Below, in pieces: positions 1 to 11,154 of a stretch of 64,000 bases of DNA. Origin of the DNA: Chaetomium olivaceum (Eukaryota; Ascomycota; Sordariomycetes; Sordariales; Chaetomiaceae); assembly GCA_039881045.1 (NCBI GenBank), contig JAYWVB010000023.1, forward strand, positions 248,001 through 312,000, written 5' to 3'. A model generated the notes under the pieces. That model had not been told where the DNA came from. It saw nothing but the letters and a program-made list of their open reading frames with translations, and ran no database searches. The position numbers and the translations under genes are program-made. Every line of letters begins with the position of its first letter. Position 1 is the stretch's first letter.

Positions 1-2165
1 GACTATTGGCCTCGCTACCTAATACCTGAACAACAACCAAGTTCCGGGATATCAGTCCGTCGAATTGACGTCCCTACATCGACAAAAGCGTAGTAACATT
101 TCAATCACTCCACACAAGTCTCATCAGTTTGTTCAATGATAACAAAATGTTGCGGTGTGACGGGCAGTGGTTGCCGTCAGGTCGTACCTGGAACCGTTGC
201 TCAGACCCACTCCTTCAGTGATTTGTAATGACAGTCGACTGGAGGCGGCGCTTCTGGACACTAGCAGGTGTCAAGTTTTGAATCAAGGTTTCTCGGACTA
301 ACTATCTACTGAGGCCGTGACCTTCGCGAAGCGAGGCATCGATGCCCTTGCGGAGGCAACTTGTGACATAAGTTAATAACTAATAAGCCTAAGCTAGAAG
401 GAGAAACAAGCTACGATGGGAGTCCAAAAGTTCGGTTACACCCCTTTATATAAGAAATGTATAGGAAAATGGCCAACCCGCCTTCGAAGCTGCACCAGCT
501 ACACCACATCGTAAAACAATGACTTTCCGTTAGGTAGAATCAGCTTTCTAGTAAAGTACTTTTAATCTATTGCGGAAAGACGAGCAAAAGTAGTACTAGT
601 TCTTAAGTACTTTGGCGTAGTAGTTCTAAAAGGGGGTAAGGATAGGGGCTCGAGGCTCAATACACCGGAAATAGTACGTTTTAAGAACTCGATTAAACTC
701 CATCTCATGATACCGATCGTTAACCTCGCCCATACTTTCAACTAGGAGTTCGAGGAGATAGCAGCTCTCCGTAAATTCAAGGTGATTGTAGAGGAAGAAG
801 AAGAGGTAGAATAAGAGGAGGAAGAGCTACAAACCAACGCCGTATCGCGCAGTATACTCGAGCTCGCCCAGGACACCGATCCGGACAACTTCCCGGAGCC
901 CAACACTATCATCAGCCAAGAGTTTAAGGTTCCAGTGCCCTAAGACGGCAGTATCGGCTAGATCGGTAAGCTATATAGACGGTCTCGGGCTAGAGACCTT
1001 GGAAACTTCAGCAGCGCTATCTGGACCAGTACGCAGAGGGAGCAATCCCACAAGTGGCCGATCATAAGCAAAGACTTCATAAGCAGGCTTATCGCAGCCA
1101 TCCACCACTCCGTCAAAGCGACGCTCCACCACCCGTACTACACGGACTCATCCTGGCACACTTCCTCGCCGCCAGCTCCCTATTCGCCTACTTAGTTACC
1201 TAATCGCCGGTCCGGAGCCGGCGCCGCGGCGCCCGCTGGTACCTGCCCCAACCGCGTTAACGAACTACTCGTACCAGTTCAGCTCGTCGACCTCGGGCGC
1301 CTAAACCAAGTCGGCGAGCAGCGGCAAACCTGCGAGGGATCCCTATTCGAGCCGACGTCTGTCACTCAGGTACTAGAACCCCTTACCAAGATCAGCTTGA
1401 GAAACGCCTAACAGAGAGCCAGGAGCGGATATAGGCCGGTACAATGGCTAGGTCCCGGATTATCTACCTATCCCCTCCCCGTCCGCGGGGTGCTTAAGAT
1501 TCGCAGTCCTCGATGCCAACCCGCCGTGGTTCCTATGTTATCAGGCATAAACAAACACTCAGTCACATACACATTTGACAAGACCATTGACGTTTGATGT
1601 TGTTTCCTTCCCCTATTCTTTGCTACTGGCTACTGAAGATCGAGATACTCACAACACACGCCGGAAGAAAGACCAAGGTAAAGACAGAAACCGTGCCAAA
1701 TTATGACAGTAGAAGAAGGAGCCGGGTTGACGATTTGCGGGAAGAAACCAACTCCAACTTGTTACATCGCCCAGAAATAACGAGCACAGGCTGTGCTAAA
1801 TTCATCGATAACTCCCGAGACCGCCCAATGATAAATAACCAAACCAGACAAGAAGGAAAACCCCATCAACTACAAACGTATATGAAGTTTCGTTTCAAGT
1901 CCTCTCAAATAGGTATCCGCCCATTACTCCATTCCATGATTTCGTCTGGAGATCAGCCACTGGGTGCCGCATCACTTGATTCCGAGACCTTGTTTCCAAG
2001 CCCTGCCGTCTTAGGCGCCTTAACCCCCCGTGCGTTTTTCTTTCTCCAGTTAAACTCCATTGTGTCGACCGAAGGTCTAGGGACGCTGCTATCCGACCTG
2101 CCCTTATAAGTAACCCCCATTTGTTATACAATGCATCCAACAGTGCCAAAGCCAGATCAACAAAC
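1..2165. other. Gene-poor, stop-rich left flank
   Basis: No convincing gene is visible. Stop codons interrupt every frame, and the first open frame above 60 codons begins near 1594 and is low-quality. Between about 770 and 1440 the composition becomes more GC-rich and coding-like (acidic and Arg/Pro-rich stretches broken by TAG/TAA), which could be a decayed mobile element or pseudogene. I cannot identify a family. The last part, from about 1900, probably holds the 3' UTR of the AP-1 gene on the minus strand. Confidence 0.4.
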
Positions 2166-4085
2166 TCAAGCCTGTGTCTGTTTCTGCGTCTTAGCGTAGG
2201 CGTCGAATTTGGCGGCCTCCTGTTCATCCTTGCATATGTACTTCTTGATGGCGTACTGGAAGTCCTTCTCACTGACCACGGGACCGGTGCCGTCGCATTT
2301 GGCCTTCTTCTGCAGGTCCGCGCAAAGGCCGTCCAAGTCGAACTCGCCGACCTTTGCCTTGGGGCAGTTTTGTATTTTCTCCCTGTTGGATTGTTAGTGA
2401 GATTGCACGTCAAATCGAAGGCTAGTTGCACGTACCAGACTTCATTGCATTTGAGCAGCATGTCGGTACCGGGTTCGTGTTCGTCCGCATCCTTTGCGGC
2501 ATCGATTTGAGAAATGAGGTCCTTCTTGGGCGGTACTGGGCTCGGGATTGGTAAGTTGTACGGCGTGATAAAATCCATATCCACCGCATCGTTGAAGAAG
2601 CCCTCGTCGAAGCCCTGCGCTAGGACGTTCTCTTGCGGATCACGGTAGCCGCCGAACAGCTCTGGATCAAACTGGAAGTCATTCTGAGGAAGCCACTGGG
2701 TGAAGTCCTCGATACCTGTATTGGCAAAATGGCCGAGCCCTGAACCATGTTAGTAACAAGTTTCCTAGTGTTACAGCCGTGGACCAGCTGTTCGCTGCGG
2801 TGTGAGACTGCTTACCTTGTGATGGGTTGCCAAGGCTGGGATGCTCTTCTCCGATTGTACTCAGGGTGTCGAGGGGCTTGAAGCCCATAGGTGATTGGGC
2901 ATATGATTCGGGGGACGTTCCACATGAGGAATTAGGGCCGCCCATGTTGGAGTTGGAGGAGGCAGAGGGTGAACTTGTCGTCGTGGGACCGTTCATATTG
3001 TAGTGAGATTCGAGACTGATCGACGATCCGTTTGCGCCCTGGCCGTTGGTAAGAGGTGGCGTAAAGAGCCCCGAAGAGAGAGTCGCCAGATCCTGCTTGG
3101 ATTGAGAGTCCAGACCGACCTGGCTGTAACTGCTCGAATTCCCCGGGCTGACACCATCCTGCGAGTTTTCGCTAGGACTCCGGTGGTCCGCGCTGCCCTT
3201 CTTCGATGGTTGCGATTGTGTCGCCGAGGGTTTCTTGGCCTTGCTAAGGGGAGGGCCCGGGAGGCTGCCGAACTTGGGGAACTCGAATTGGAAGTTGACG
3301 TCGTTTAGGTTGTTGACGAAAAGACTGCCGAAGGCCGAGGCAGGGCCTTGTGGGACGGGTCGACCGCCCGAGAGCATCGACAATCGCTTTTTGTACTCAT
3401 TCAATTCGACCGTCATCTTCTCAACTTGGGCACGGAGCGCCTCCTTCTCATTGTTCGCGTCTTCGGACAGCTTCTCCAACTCCTGGACTTTGGTTTCTAG
3501 ATCCTTCAGGTGTTTCTCTTTGCGCTCCCTGAACGCCCGCTGCGCTGCCCGATTCTGGGCCTTGCGTTTCTGTGGAGTCCATCAGCAACTGTCTTGCCAT
3601 ATTGATGTCCTATGTCCGTAAAGCAAACCTACCGAAGTGGGTTCTGTGGTGAGAGGCTTCCTGCCTGGCTTCTTTGCCATCTTTTCCTCGCTCTCTCGTC
3701 GCTTGGCACCCGGACCTTCTTCTTCTTCGTCATCAGGATGGCTTCTCTTTTCCGGCGACTCAGCGTCCCCGGAGTCAGACTTGAGCGATCTCTTGGAGCC
3801 AGGTAGGTCACCGATCATTTTGGGCTGACCGGCATCGTCGTAGTAATCAAAACTGGAATCGGCTCCGGCAAAGTCATATTCATAATCAAGGTCCGGGCTG
3901 TTTTGGAAGCTCGACATGCCGTCGGCCTGGATGGGTGAACCATCAAACTGGAGCGGCGAGATATTGAAGCCATTGGTGGGCTGCGCAGCATCGCTCGGGC
4001 GATTGGAATTGAGCGCGGCGAACAGCAGGCTCTGTTGCTGCGGAGTCAGGACGAGGCCTTGCAACGGATTCTGTGACGACGTCAT
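2166..4085 (-). CDS. YAP1: AP-1-like bZIP transcription factor (Yap1/Nap1 family)
   Basis: Redox-responsive activator of antioxidant genes; family members shuttle between cytoplasm and nucleus and are retained in the nucleus when their Cys-rich domains are oxidised. Four exons on the minus strand: 4085-3633, 3569-2816, 2739-2436, 2382-2166, giving 575 aa. Residues from about 152 carry the bZIP basic region (KRKAQNRAAQRAFRERK) followed by a leucine zipper. The middle has the filamentous-fungal n-CRD-type segment SSCGTSPES ahead of PMGFKPLDTLSTIGEE. The C-terminal c-CRD has Cys at about 500, 510, 524, 533 and 554. The start MTSSQNPLQG follows an in-frame upstream extension that looks like 5' UTR. 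It is divergent from the BSD gene. Introns are 63, 76 and 53 nt with GTAGGT, GTAAGC and GTACGT donors. Symbol by homology to the yeast gene. Confidence 0.93.
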
Positions 4086-5555
4086 TTCGGGTAACTCGCT
4101 AGACCGCGCTCGATTATGAAAGAGAAAAGGAGCTGGTATTGCGAGGTGTTGTTCAGAAAGGCCCTGTCGCAGGACGAGAAACAGTGACCGACAACCCCGA
4201 AGGAACAGATGTTGTATCAGACGAAACGCTGAAGGGCGCGTGGGCGACAAGCGAAAACGGCGAGGGGGTACTAAGTCCGAGCCCCAGACCGGAGGCGAGG
4301 CGGGGTATCGGACGTTGGACAAAGGGCACCAAAAGCAAGCCGACGACGTCAGAGTTCAAGGTTTTCTGGAAACGGGGAGATTGTGCAAGGGAAAGACTGC
4401 AGGCCGCGAATGTCAAGCCAGCGGGGGGGAATCAAGGCGAAGTTGCCTCAGGCCAAGAAAGTTTAGGTCAAGTGGAAGGTCGGAGGTGGCGATGGAACAA
4501 GCGGCGTGGTGGAGATGGGGAAAAGTCGTGGCTTTTTCCAAGCCCCTGGCTGCCTTGCGCTTGCGAGCTTTGCACCTGACCCCAGCTGTTCGCACCGGAT
4601 GTCGGAAAGGCGGGCGGGCGAAGGGTCAGACCGAGCGGCAGATGGATTTGTGAGAAGGGTGGGTTGATTGCTGCCACGAATTTGTCAGCGTTCATGGAAG
4701 GCTTGGGAATTGGCCTGTCTGTGCGCCATGAACGGCGGGATATCCGCCCCACAAAACCGAGGCCTGCCCCATTCCTTCAGGGACAGCTCTCGATTTCAGT
4801 CAACTGCTACGACTGCCGGTGGGTAGTAATTATCAGTTCCTCTTCGGGTTTACAAAATAGTTGGGCCAACAAAGAAGAGGCTGAAAAGCATTCAATCACA
4901 GACCCCCGATGACCAAATTTCTGGGAAGAGCATTGCCTGCCTTATCTGCTGTTATATCCGGCGCTGAGTCAGACCAAGATCGCCGCGTTTGTTAACGTTA
5001 GTTAGGAGGTTGCATGCGTGCATGCTCCTGGAAGGAGCCGGGTGTATCGGGGCAACGCCACTAAGGTATCAGCACATCGGATCTGTCCTAGTCGCTTGCA
5101 TGTCTTCTGTGAGTGATTTAACGAGTGGAGCGGACCGCACAAGTCCAGATTATTGGAGTACCGTCGAGTTCTGGAACAATTGCATCATTGAGATAAAGTG
5201 AATCATGTGTAACTTACTTGATACATCCCATACAAGACCTTGGGGGCGAGACAGGCCGCCAAGACCTGCCAAAGCCGAAGGGGAGCGGCGATCTGTTGTG
5301 GCCCGTGCGCTACCTGCCTGAGTTGACGCCTGGCAGTGGACCCTGCGCAGCTGCATCTCCGCACCGCGGCAGGCGACCCGACATGATGACCGTGAGCCCT
5401 GGCCCAACCTAAATCGAACCTCTGCAGACTCGAGGGACGACGGCAACGCTGGGCATATGTAACTCGGCCGTATCGAACAGAACGGGATAACTCAAAATAT
5501 ATTAGAAGCTGGACGATTACCCAATCTCCAAGCGTCGGCAACAGGCTCCGTCGTG
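4086..5555. other. Divergent intergenic region, AP-1 / BSD gene
   Basis: About 1.5 kb holding the long leader and promoter of the AP-1 gene (minus) and the promoter of the BSD gene (plus). A 146-codon plus-strand open frame at 4139-4579 is Arg/Gly-rich, lacks any recognisable domain and is treated as spurious. No other feature was seen. Confidence 0.5.
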
Positions 5556-7234
5556 ATGGACATTGCCTACGATCATATTCAAGAATCAACTTACCCAGAG
5601 GAGCAGGGTGGCTCCTCGTCCGCGGGGGAGAAGAAGCATGCCTCGCAGCCAAGCCTGAATGAGGATTTGCAAGATGCGTACCGGGCCTTCTCCTCTAGCC
5701 CCTGGGGTGCCCGGATCGGGGGTTTCTTCGGCACCGTGGTGAAGCAGGTGTGTGTTTCCTTCGCTTCGGGCCGCGTGGCGTCCACCGTGCTTACTATATC
5801 TCCTAGGGTGGATCTGTCTACCGGGAGGCCCAACAGGAGCTCTCAGCCGTGGGCCAGGATGCCACGCGCGGCTTCACCGACCTGCGCCAGTCCATCATCC
5901 AACGCACACGAGGTCTATCCCTAAATACCTCCGCCCCGCCAGTGCTATCCCCGGCAAACCAGACGACCCGAGAAGCCGGTGACAATGCCGACACCACTCC
6001 TACAGCAACCAAGGACCTGTCCTCGGAGGCCGCGCTGCAGGAGTCTGAGACGGTGCTCTCCCGGCTGCGGGGCGAGGCGGCGAAGCGGCTGAAGGACCTC
6101 CAGCAGGCCGAAGACGCAGCGGACGAGGCGCTCCTCCGGTTCGGGTCCAACTTGCGGGACTTCTTCCGCGACGCCATCACCATCGCCCCTCCGAGCGGCG
6201 ACGACCAGGCGGACAGCAGCCGCGGGGCCAACACGGGGGTGCTCTTTGAGAGCAAGGACGCACACGGGAAGAGGGTCATCCACACGTCGCGGTTCGATGC
6301 TCAGCTGCATGTGATTCACACGTCGCCAGAGAGCTTTGGCAAGGACGGGACAGGGGCGGAGTTTGAGATTTGGGCAAAGGAGTTTGATGTTGATAAGAAG
6401 ACGGCGGATATCAGCAGCGACTTGGAGAAGTACCCCGAGCTGAGGTCAACTATGGAGAAGCTTGTGCCCGACCAAGTCGCCTACGCGGATTTCTGGAAGC
6501 GGTACTATTTCCTCAGGCACGGTATCGAGACTGCCGAAGCGCGGAGGAAAGATTTGCTTAAAGGTAAGTGGAAGGAGTGCTAATTCAACCTGGCTTATTT
6601 AGTCAATGCTAACGCTCGACAAATAGCTGCTGCCGCTGAGGAGGAGGTTGGCTGGGATGAGGACTCAGATGAGGAAGAGGAGAAGAAGAAAGAGGAGGCC
6701 AAGGGAGGGGTCAAGGAAGAGGCAAAAGAGGAAGTTAAGGATGTGAAGGAGGAGGTCAAGGGGAAGGGTAAAGAGGAGGTCAAGAAGAAGGCCCAGCCGG
6801 AAGAAGAGAAGAAGGTTGAGGAGGTTACGAAGACGGCCGAGGTTACAAAGAAGGAGGAAGTCAAGAAGAAGGCCGAGGAGGAAAGTGAGGAAGAGAGTGA
6901 TGACGAAGAGGAGGATTCCGAGGAGGACTCGGAAGAGGAAGATTCAGATGAAGAATCGGATGATGAAACCGGTGCTGCACCTCGAAAAACGGCGGTCCCA
7001 AGGCGGCCAGGATCGACGGGGTCATCGGCTACAATTCAACCACCAGCGGCCCTAAAGCCGTCAGAGCCACGAAAGTCCAACGACCAGCAGTCGCAGGCGG
7101 ACAGCGAGGCGAGCTATGACGTTGTCGGGGCGAGATCCGGTGTTCCCAGCCACGCTCCGAACAGCCCGAAGGAGTCGCGCAACGATAAGGGCGAGGACAG
7201 CGATGACAGCAGCGACGAGGAGGATTGGGAGTAA
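5556..7234 (+). CDS. BSD-domain protein with long acidic C-terminal tail
   Basis: Fungal BSD-domain protein (Dos2-like set); the BSD fold is a three-helix module found in TFIIH p62 and synapse-associated proteins, and the exact role here is unknown. Three exons: 5556-5747, 5807-6563, 6627-7234; 518 aa. The start used is ATG 5556 (MDIAYDHIQE); a GTG lies just upstream. The N-terminal half is helical and Gln/Ala/Arg-rich, with an SSPWGARIGGFFGTVVKQ segment at residues 47-64. The BSD domain is near residues 245-310, with the diagnostic Phe-Trp pair in YADFWKRYYFLRH. The tail (about 320-518) is lysine/glutamate-rich with repeated KEEVK/EEVKKK units, then a poly-acidic EESDDEEEDSEED stretch ending in EEDWE. 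Introns are 59 and 63 nt with GTGTGT and GTAAGT donors. Confidence 0.85.
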
Positions 7235-7455
7235 AGTGCTGTGTTCACGGCGTTCAGGATCGAGGCGGGGCTATCGTCGTTCCCAGGGGGATACGGTGGA
7301 GTTGGATCGGCTTTCGTTTTTCCTACCTCTTGGTCATATAACAACTGTAGGTTCCTTGATACTCCCCCATCCGTATATAAGTAACCAATAACGATATCTG
7401 AGCGAGCCAGGCCTTGGCCGCCAGACCACTTATTACCCCCAACTACCTAGGTATT

Positions 7456-8208
7456 CTACCTCTTCTTCTTCGTCACCTTGGTAAACCCATCCTCATCCAC
7501 CTCCGGCTCCTGCCGTTCCCTCCTCGGCGGCGCGGCGGCGGCGGGCGCATCCCCCATCTCAACATCCTCATCCCCATCCTCCTCATCATCGTCGCTATCA
7601 TCCGTATCCCAATCCGTATCCTCATCCTGGTCCTCCGCCTTCTTGAACACGACCTTGTTCCCCTTCTTGCCCTCCCACCGCCGCCGCAGCGCCTCCACCT
7701 CGTCGAACTTGCCCCGCAGACACTCCCCGCGCAGCCGCACCACCTGCTCCGCCACCTCGAACGCCGAGTCGTCGTCCACGTTGACCTCGAACTCGTCCAG
7801 CATCACCTGCAACAGCAGCGACTCGACGTCGGCCTGGTCGGGCTCCTCGGCGTTTTGCGCGCTTTGTGATTGTTGTTGTTGTGTGGTTTGGGTCTGTTGT
7901 GGTTGTTGTGCTGTTGTTGTCTTTTGTTGGAGCTGCGCGGGCGTGAGCCGCGATACGTCCGGGAAGAGCTCGACCACGGCGCCCGCGAACCAGTCCCGCT
8001 TGTCGGCTGAGTCGGGGCCGCCCCAGTTGTTCTGCACGGCGAGCGCGAGGGCTTCCCAGAGGTGCAGAGATATGGCGACGCCTTGCTCAAAGGTGGCTTG
8101 GCAGATTGCTGGTGGGAAGGGTGGGTTAGTGTAAGTGGACGGACGGAGAAGGGAGGGGTAATGAATGGGCTCTCGCATACCCGGACTGGGGTTGGCGGTG
8201 CTGGCCAT
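7456..8208 (-). CDS. TSR2: Tsr2, pre-rRNA processing / eS26 escortin
   Basis: Tsr2 releases ribosomal protein eS26 from its importin and delivers it to pre-40S particles; yeast Tsr2 acts in 20S pre-rRNA processing. Two exons: 8208-8181 (28 nt, MASTANPSP) and 8108-7456; 226 aa. The intron (8109-8180) has a GTATGC donor and CACCAG acceptor. Splicing joins the start to AICQATFEQGVAISLHLWEA, the typical Tsr2 N-terminal helix with the WEALALAVQNNWGG motif. A Gln/Thr-rich loop sits near residues 85-105. The acidic tail (DWDTDDSDDDEEDGDEDVEM) is characteristic and ends in a basic TKKKR. Reading through the intron also stays open, but the spliced form matches the family far better. Divergent from FMP52. 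Confidence 0.9.
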   Translation of the reverse strand: MASTANPSPGMREPIHYPSLLRPSTYTNPPFPPAICQATFEQGVAISLHLWEALALAVQNNWGGPDSADKRDWFAGAVVELFPDVSRLTPAQLQQKTTTAQQPQQTQTTQQQQSQSAQNAEEPDQADVESLLLQVMLDEFEVNVDDDSAFEVAEQVVRLRGECLRGKFDEVEALRRRWEGKKGNKVVFKKAEDQDEDTDWDTDDSDDDEEDGDEDVEMGDAPAAAAPPRRERQEPEVDEDGFTKVTKKKR

Positions 8209-8838
8209 GGTGGACTGGACTTTTGGTGATGGCTGTGAGGGAATGCGACGGGAAGGGTTGTGGTTCAAGGGGGGGTGGTGGGCGCAATTCGAGGCGGGGC
8301 GACGATGGAGGGGTTGTTGATTTCGGTCGAGATTTTTTTTGGTGTTCCCGGCAACACTGATAGAATAAGGGTTAGGGTCGGTGTTCTTCGTTCATCACAT
8401 GCTTTCAGGCCCCTAACAACATGACGACATCGATGCTTCAGGCAAAGAAGCACACCTTCCATCGTTACGTGTATGCGCTTTTGCGGCGCTAGCGGCGATT
8501 GGCACCGGATTCAATTAGGAACCGGGTCGATTCAAGGCCGAATGCAGAGCCCAACCTGGCTGCGTTCGCTGGTATTCGTTGCACGGACCGTTTGGAATGC
8601 TTGGGGTTTCATTATGTCGCCGACATGCGTTTCTCTATCGCTACCTAATACCTTCGTTACCTAGGTAGTTGGGTATTTAACAAAAACCAGATGCCATCGC
8701 CACCTCAAGTTTCTCAAAACCCAAAACCCAACATTGACTCTGAACCTTGACGGATATCCCATAATCCCACAGTTTGAACAACACCCACCTCGCTTCCTTG
8801 ACCCATTTCATCAATTTTAACCATTTCCCCCCGGCATC
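8209..8838. other. Divergent promoter region TSR2 / FMP52
   Basis: 630 bp between divergent starts. It holds a telomere-repeat-like box (8368-8377), CT-rich leader sequence before FMP52, and the TACCTA-type palindromic motif at 8641-8667. Confidence 0.5.
8368..8377. promoter_or_regulatory. Telo-box-like motif upstream of TSR2
   Basis: AGGGTTAGGG (CCCTAACCCT on the TSR2 strand), about 160 bp upstream of the TSR2 start. Telomere-repeat boxes occur in promoters of ribosomal-protein and ribosome-biogenesis genes in several fungi, where they bind Tbf1-type factors. The link here is inference from motif and location; a chance 10-mer is possible. Confidence 0.35.
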
Positions 8839-9540
8839 ATGGCCTCAAATCTCGTGCTCGGCAGCACCGGCCTTGTAGGCTCCAACATTCTCGCGACCTT
8901 GCTCGCCGACAGCTCGATCGGCGCAGTGCACACCATCTCACGGCGGGCGCCCAAAACAACCGGCCCCACGCTGCACGCGACCATCGAAGCCGACACCACC
9001 CAATGGGCTGCGAAGCTCGCAGCCATCAAGCCCACCCCATCCACCGTCTTCTCTGGGCTGGGCACGACCCGTGCCCAGGCGGGCGGCATCGCCAACCAGT
9101 GGAAGATCGACCACGACCTGAACGTCGAGCTTGCGAAAGCCGCAAAGGAGGCCGGCGTGCGCAGCTTTGTCTTCATTTCCAGCGCGGGATCGGGCGGTCT
9201 GCTCGCCAACTACCTGCCCTACAGCAAGATGAAGAAGGGCGTGGAGGAGACGGTCAAGGGGCTGGACTTTGAGGCGGCAATTATCGTCCGGCCGGGGATT
9301 ATTCTGGGCGACCGAGAGGTGCCGCATCAGGGCGGGCCTCTCTTGATCGGCACGACGAGGGCGCTGGGGAGGTGGTTTGGGCTGGGCGTGCAGGACGCGT
9401 TGGCCCAGGAGTCTGAGGTCATTGCGCGAGCGGCGGTGCATGCCGCGAAGATTGCTGCCGAGGGCAAGGCGCCGTCCAAGTACTGGGTACTGGAGTCGAG
9501 CGACATCGTGAGGCTGGGCCGGACGGAGTGGAAGGACTAA
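8839..9540 (+). CDS. FMP52: Fmp52, mitochondrial outer-membrane NAD(P)-binding protein
   Basis: Small extended-SDR-like protein of the Fmp52 family, reported at the mitochondrial outer membrane in yeast; the reaction is unknown. One exon, 233 aa. The N-terminus MASNLVLGSTGLVGSNIL carries the Rossmann glycine motif G-S-T-G-L-V-G at residues 8-14. It is followed by TVFSGLGTTRAQAGG and SFVFISSAGS, and YSKMKKGVEE gives the SDR-type Y..K pair. RPGIILGDRE matches the conserved strand and turn of NAD-dependent epimerase relatives. No targeting peptide is evident. Length matches the family (about 230 aa), so the start at 8839 is safe. No introns. Confidence 0.93.
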   Translation: MASNLVLGSTGLVGSNILATLLADSSIGAVHTISRRAPKTTGPTLHATIEADTTQWAAKLAAIKPTPSTVFSGLGTTRAQAGGIANQWKIDHDLNVELAKAAKEAGVRSFVFISSAGSGGLLANYLPYSKMKKGVEETVKGLDFEAAIIVRPGIILGDREVPHQGGPLLIGTTRALGRWFGLGVQDALAQESEVIARAAVHAAKIAAEGKAPSKYWVLESSDIVRLGRTEWKD

Positions 9541-10192
9541 TTAAGCGGGCATCGGAGAGTGAGGACGTTGCCCGGTAGACAGGCAGGGCTTCTAAATACG
9601 ATCGGAACCACTTAGGGATGAATAAGGAGCATCAGAACTTGGGACTGTATGCTGTGTAACACCACCTGTACGTGTAGAACGCACGGGAACCATGTGCGGA
9701 ACCATGCGCAGAACCACCGAACCAACACATTTGTTACATTTCAGAACCTACGACCGTCTACGGAACCTCGCCTTGTACCTGTAAGACCGGACACCTAGAC
9801 CAGCCGATTGAACCCCGAAGGCCGCGACTGTAACGTAGCTCGTGTGCGATATAAAGAGGCTGAGTTTGCCGCACAGAAGAAGTTTAAATCCGTCCCATCA
9901 GACACGCGAGTTATCTTATCTCTGGACCCTTTTCCCCTGGCAGCTACCCCACTACCCCGCCGAAGGAATTCAGCCCGTTTCCATCCCAGTTCCACGGTGT
10001 GTCAGCGACCGCGACCGGGACCGCCTGACTCTCTCACCGTCCAACTCAACCCTCAACTGAACTTACAATCCTCTCATCACCACCAACGCCTCTCACGCCC
10101 CTCAGCAAACCAGTCAGTCTACACACCACAACCAAAAACAAACCACAAAAAAAAGGCCCCCACCAAAACAATAGTACACAATAGTACTCATA
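9541..10192. other. Intergenic region FMP52 to FMN1
   Basis: 652 bp; 3' flank of FMP52 and a C/A-rich leader before FMN1 (CCAACAAAACC-like tracts from about 10060), typical of a fungal 5' UTR. A run GGAACCATGTGCGGAACCAT near 9687 is a short imperfect repeat. No gene seen. Confidence 0.5.
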
Positions 10193-10867
10193 ATGGCAAC
10201 ACCAAGACCCCTCCTGATCGGCGACCCCTCCGGGCCCTCGGCCCCCTACCCCTTCCGCATGTCGGGCCTCGTAATAAGCGGGTTCGGGCGCGGGTCCAAA
10301 GAGCTCGGCATCCCGACGGCCAACCTGCCCGTGGACGACGCCCAGACCCCCTGGATCGCCGCCATACCCTCGGGCGTCTACTTCGGCTGGGCGTCGCTCA
10401 ACCTGCCGGCGTCGCATCCGGACTCGCTTACCTCACGGGCAACGGCTGCGGCTGCCGCGGGGGATAGTTCAGAGGTTGGTGGGTCGAAGAGGGGCGGCAA
10501 CGGGTTCGCCGTGTACCCGATGGTGATGTCGATCGGGTACAACCCGTTCTACAAGAACACGGTGCGGTCGGCCGAGGTGCATGTGCTGCACAAGTTCGGG
10601 GCGGACTTTTACGGCGTGGAGATGCGCCTGCTGATCGCGGGCTTCATCCGCGAGGAGAAGGACTACAGCGGCCTGGAGGCGCTGATCGCCGATATCGAGT
10701 TCGACTGCGAGGTGGCCAAGCGCAGTTTGGCGAGGGAAGGGTGGGCGCCGAGTGGGGTGGATGTGGAGGTGGATGTGCCGGGGGAAGGGGTGAAGGTGTT
10801 GAGGGGGACGTTGGAGTGCGGGTGGTTGATACGGCCGGAGGAGTTGGGGGAAGGGGGGAAGTTGTAG
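10193..10867 (+). CDS. FMN1: Riboflavin kinase
   Basis: Phosphorylates riboflavin with ATP to give FMN, the first step of flavin cofactor synthesis. One exon, 224 aa, ATG 10193 (MATPRPLLIGDPSGPSAPYP). Residues 22-45 contain RMSGLVISGFGRGSKELGIP followed by TANL, matching the family G-x-G-R-G-S-x-x-L-G-I-P-T-A-N signature that forms the ATP/Mg site. GVYFGWASL and PMVMSIGYNPFYKN follow, then EVHVLHKF-x-x-DFYG with the strand of the six-stranded barrel, and GFIREEKDYSGLEALIADIE with the C-terminal helix. A Ser/Ala/Gly insertion (about residues 80-100) separates the first barrel strands. Length is close to other fungal Fmn1 proteins. Convergent with ERT1, 287 bp between stops. Confidence 0.95.
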   Translation: MATPRPLLIGDPSGPSAPYPFRMSGLVISGFGRGSKELGIPTANLPVDDAQTPWIAAIPSGVYFGWASLNLPASHPDSLTSRATAAAAAGDSSEVGGSKRGGNGFAVYPMVMSIGYNPFYKNTVRSAEVHVLHKFGADFYGVEMRLLIAGFIREEKDYSGLEALIADIEFDCEVAKRSLAREGWAPSGVDVEVDVPGEGVKVLRGTLECGWLIRPEELGEGGKL

Positions 10868-11154
10868 TTGGGGGGCAGGTGGTGAGGCATCAGTTGGGTT
10901 GTTTAAGAGGTAGTAATTGATAAATAAAAAGCGCAAAACCGTCAAGCGAAACGAAACATAGAATCGACGAGGATGATGAGATAATCAATGCATTGTTTAT
11001 TCCCACTAGCACAGTCGGTAGACTGGCAGACCCAAACATAAAAGACCTCAAACAGCCATATACCGAGGTATCTGAATCCAACGCCGTTCCCGACACCGTT
11101 AATGCCCCATTTTGCATTTCCTTTTATCCCCTCGGGCTTGTCTTGATGCCCCCT

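Noticed and set aside
4139..4579. 146-codon frame between AP-1 and BSD genes
   Set aside because: Low-complexity Arg/Gly/Lys composition in the AP-1 leader, no homology, no splice or start context.
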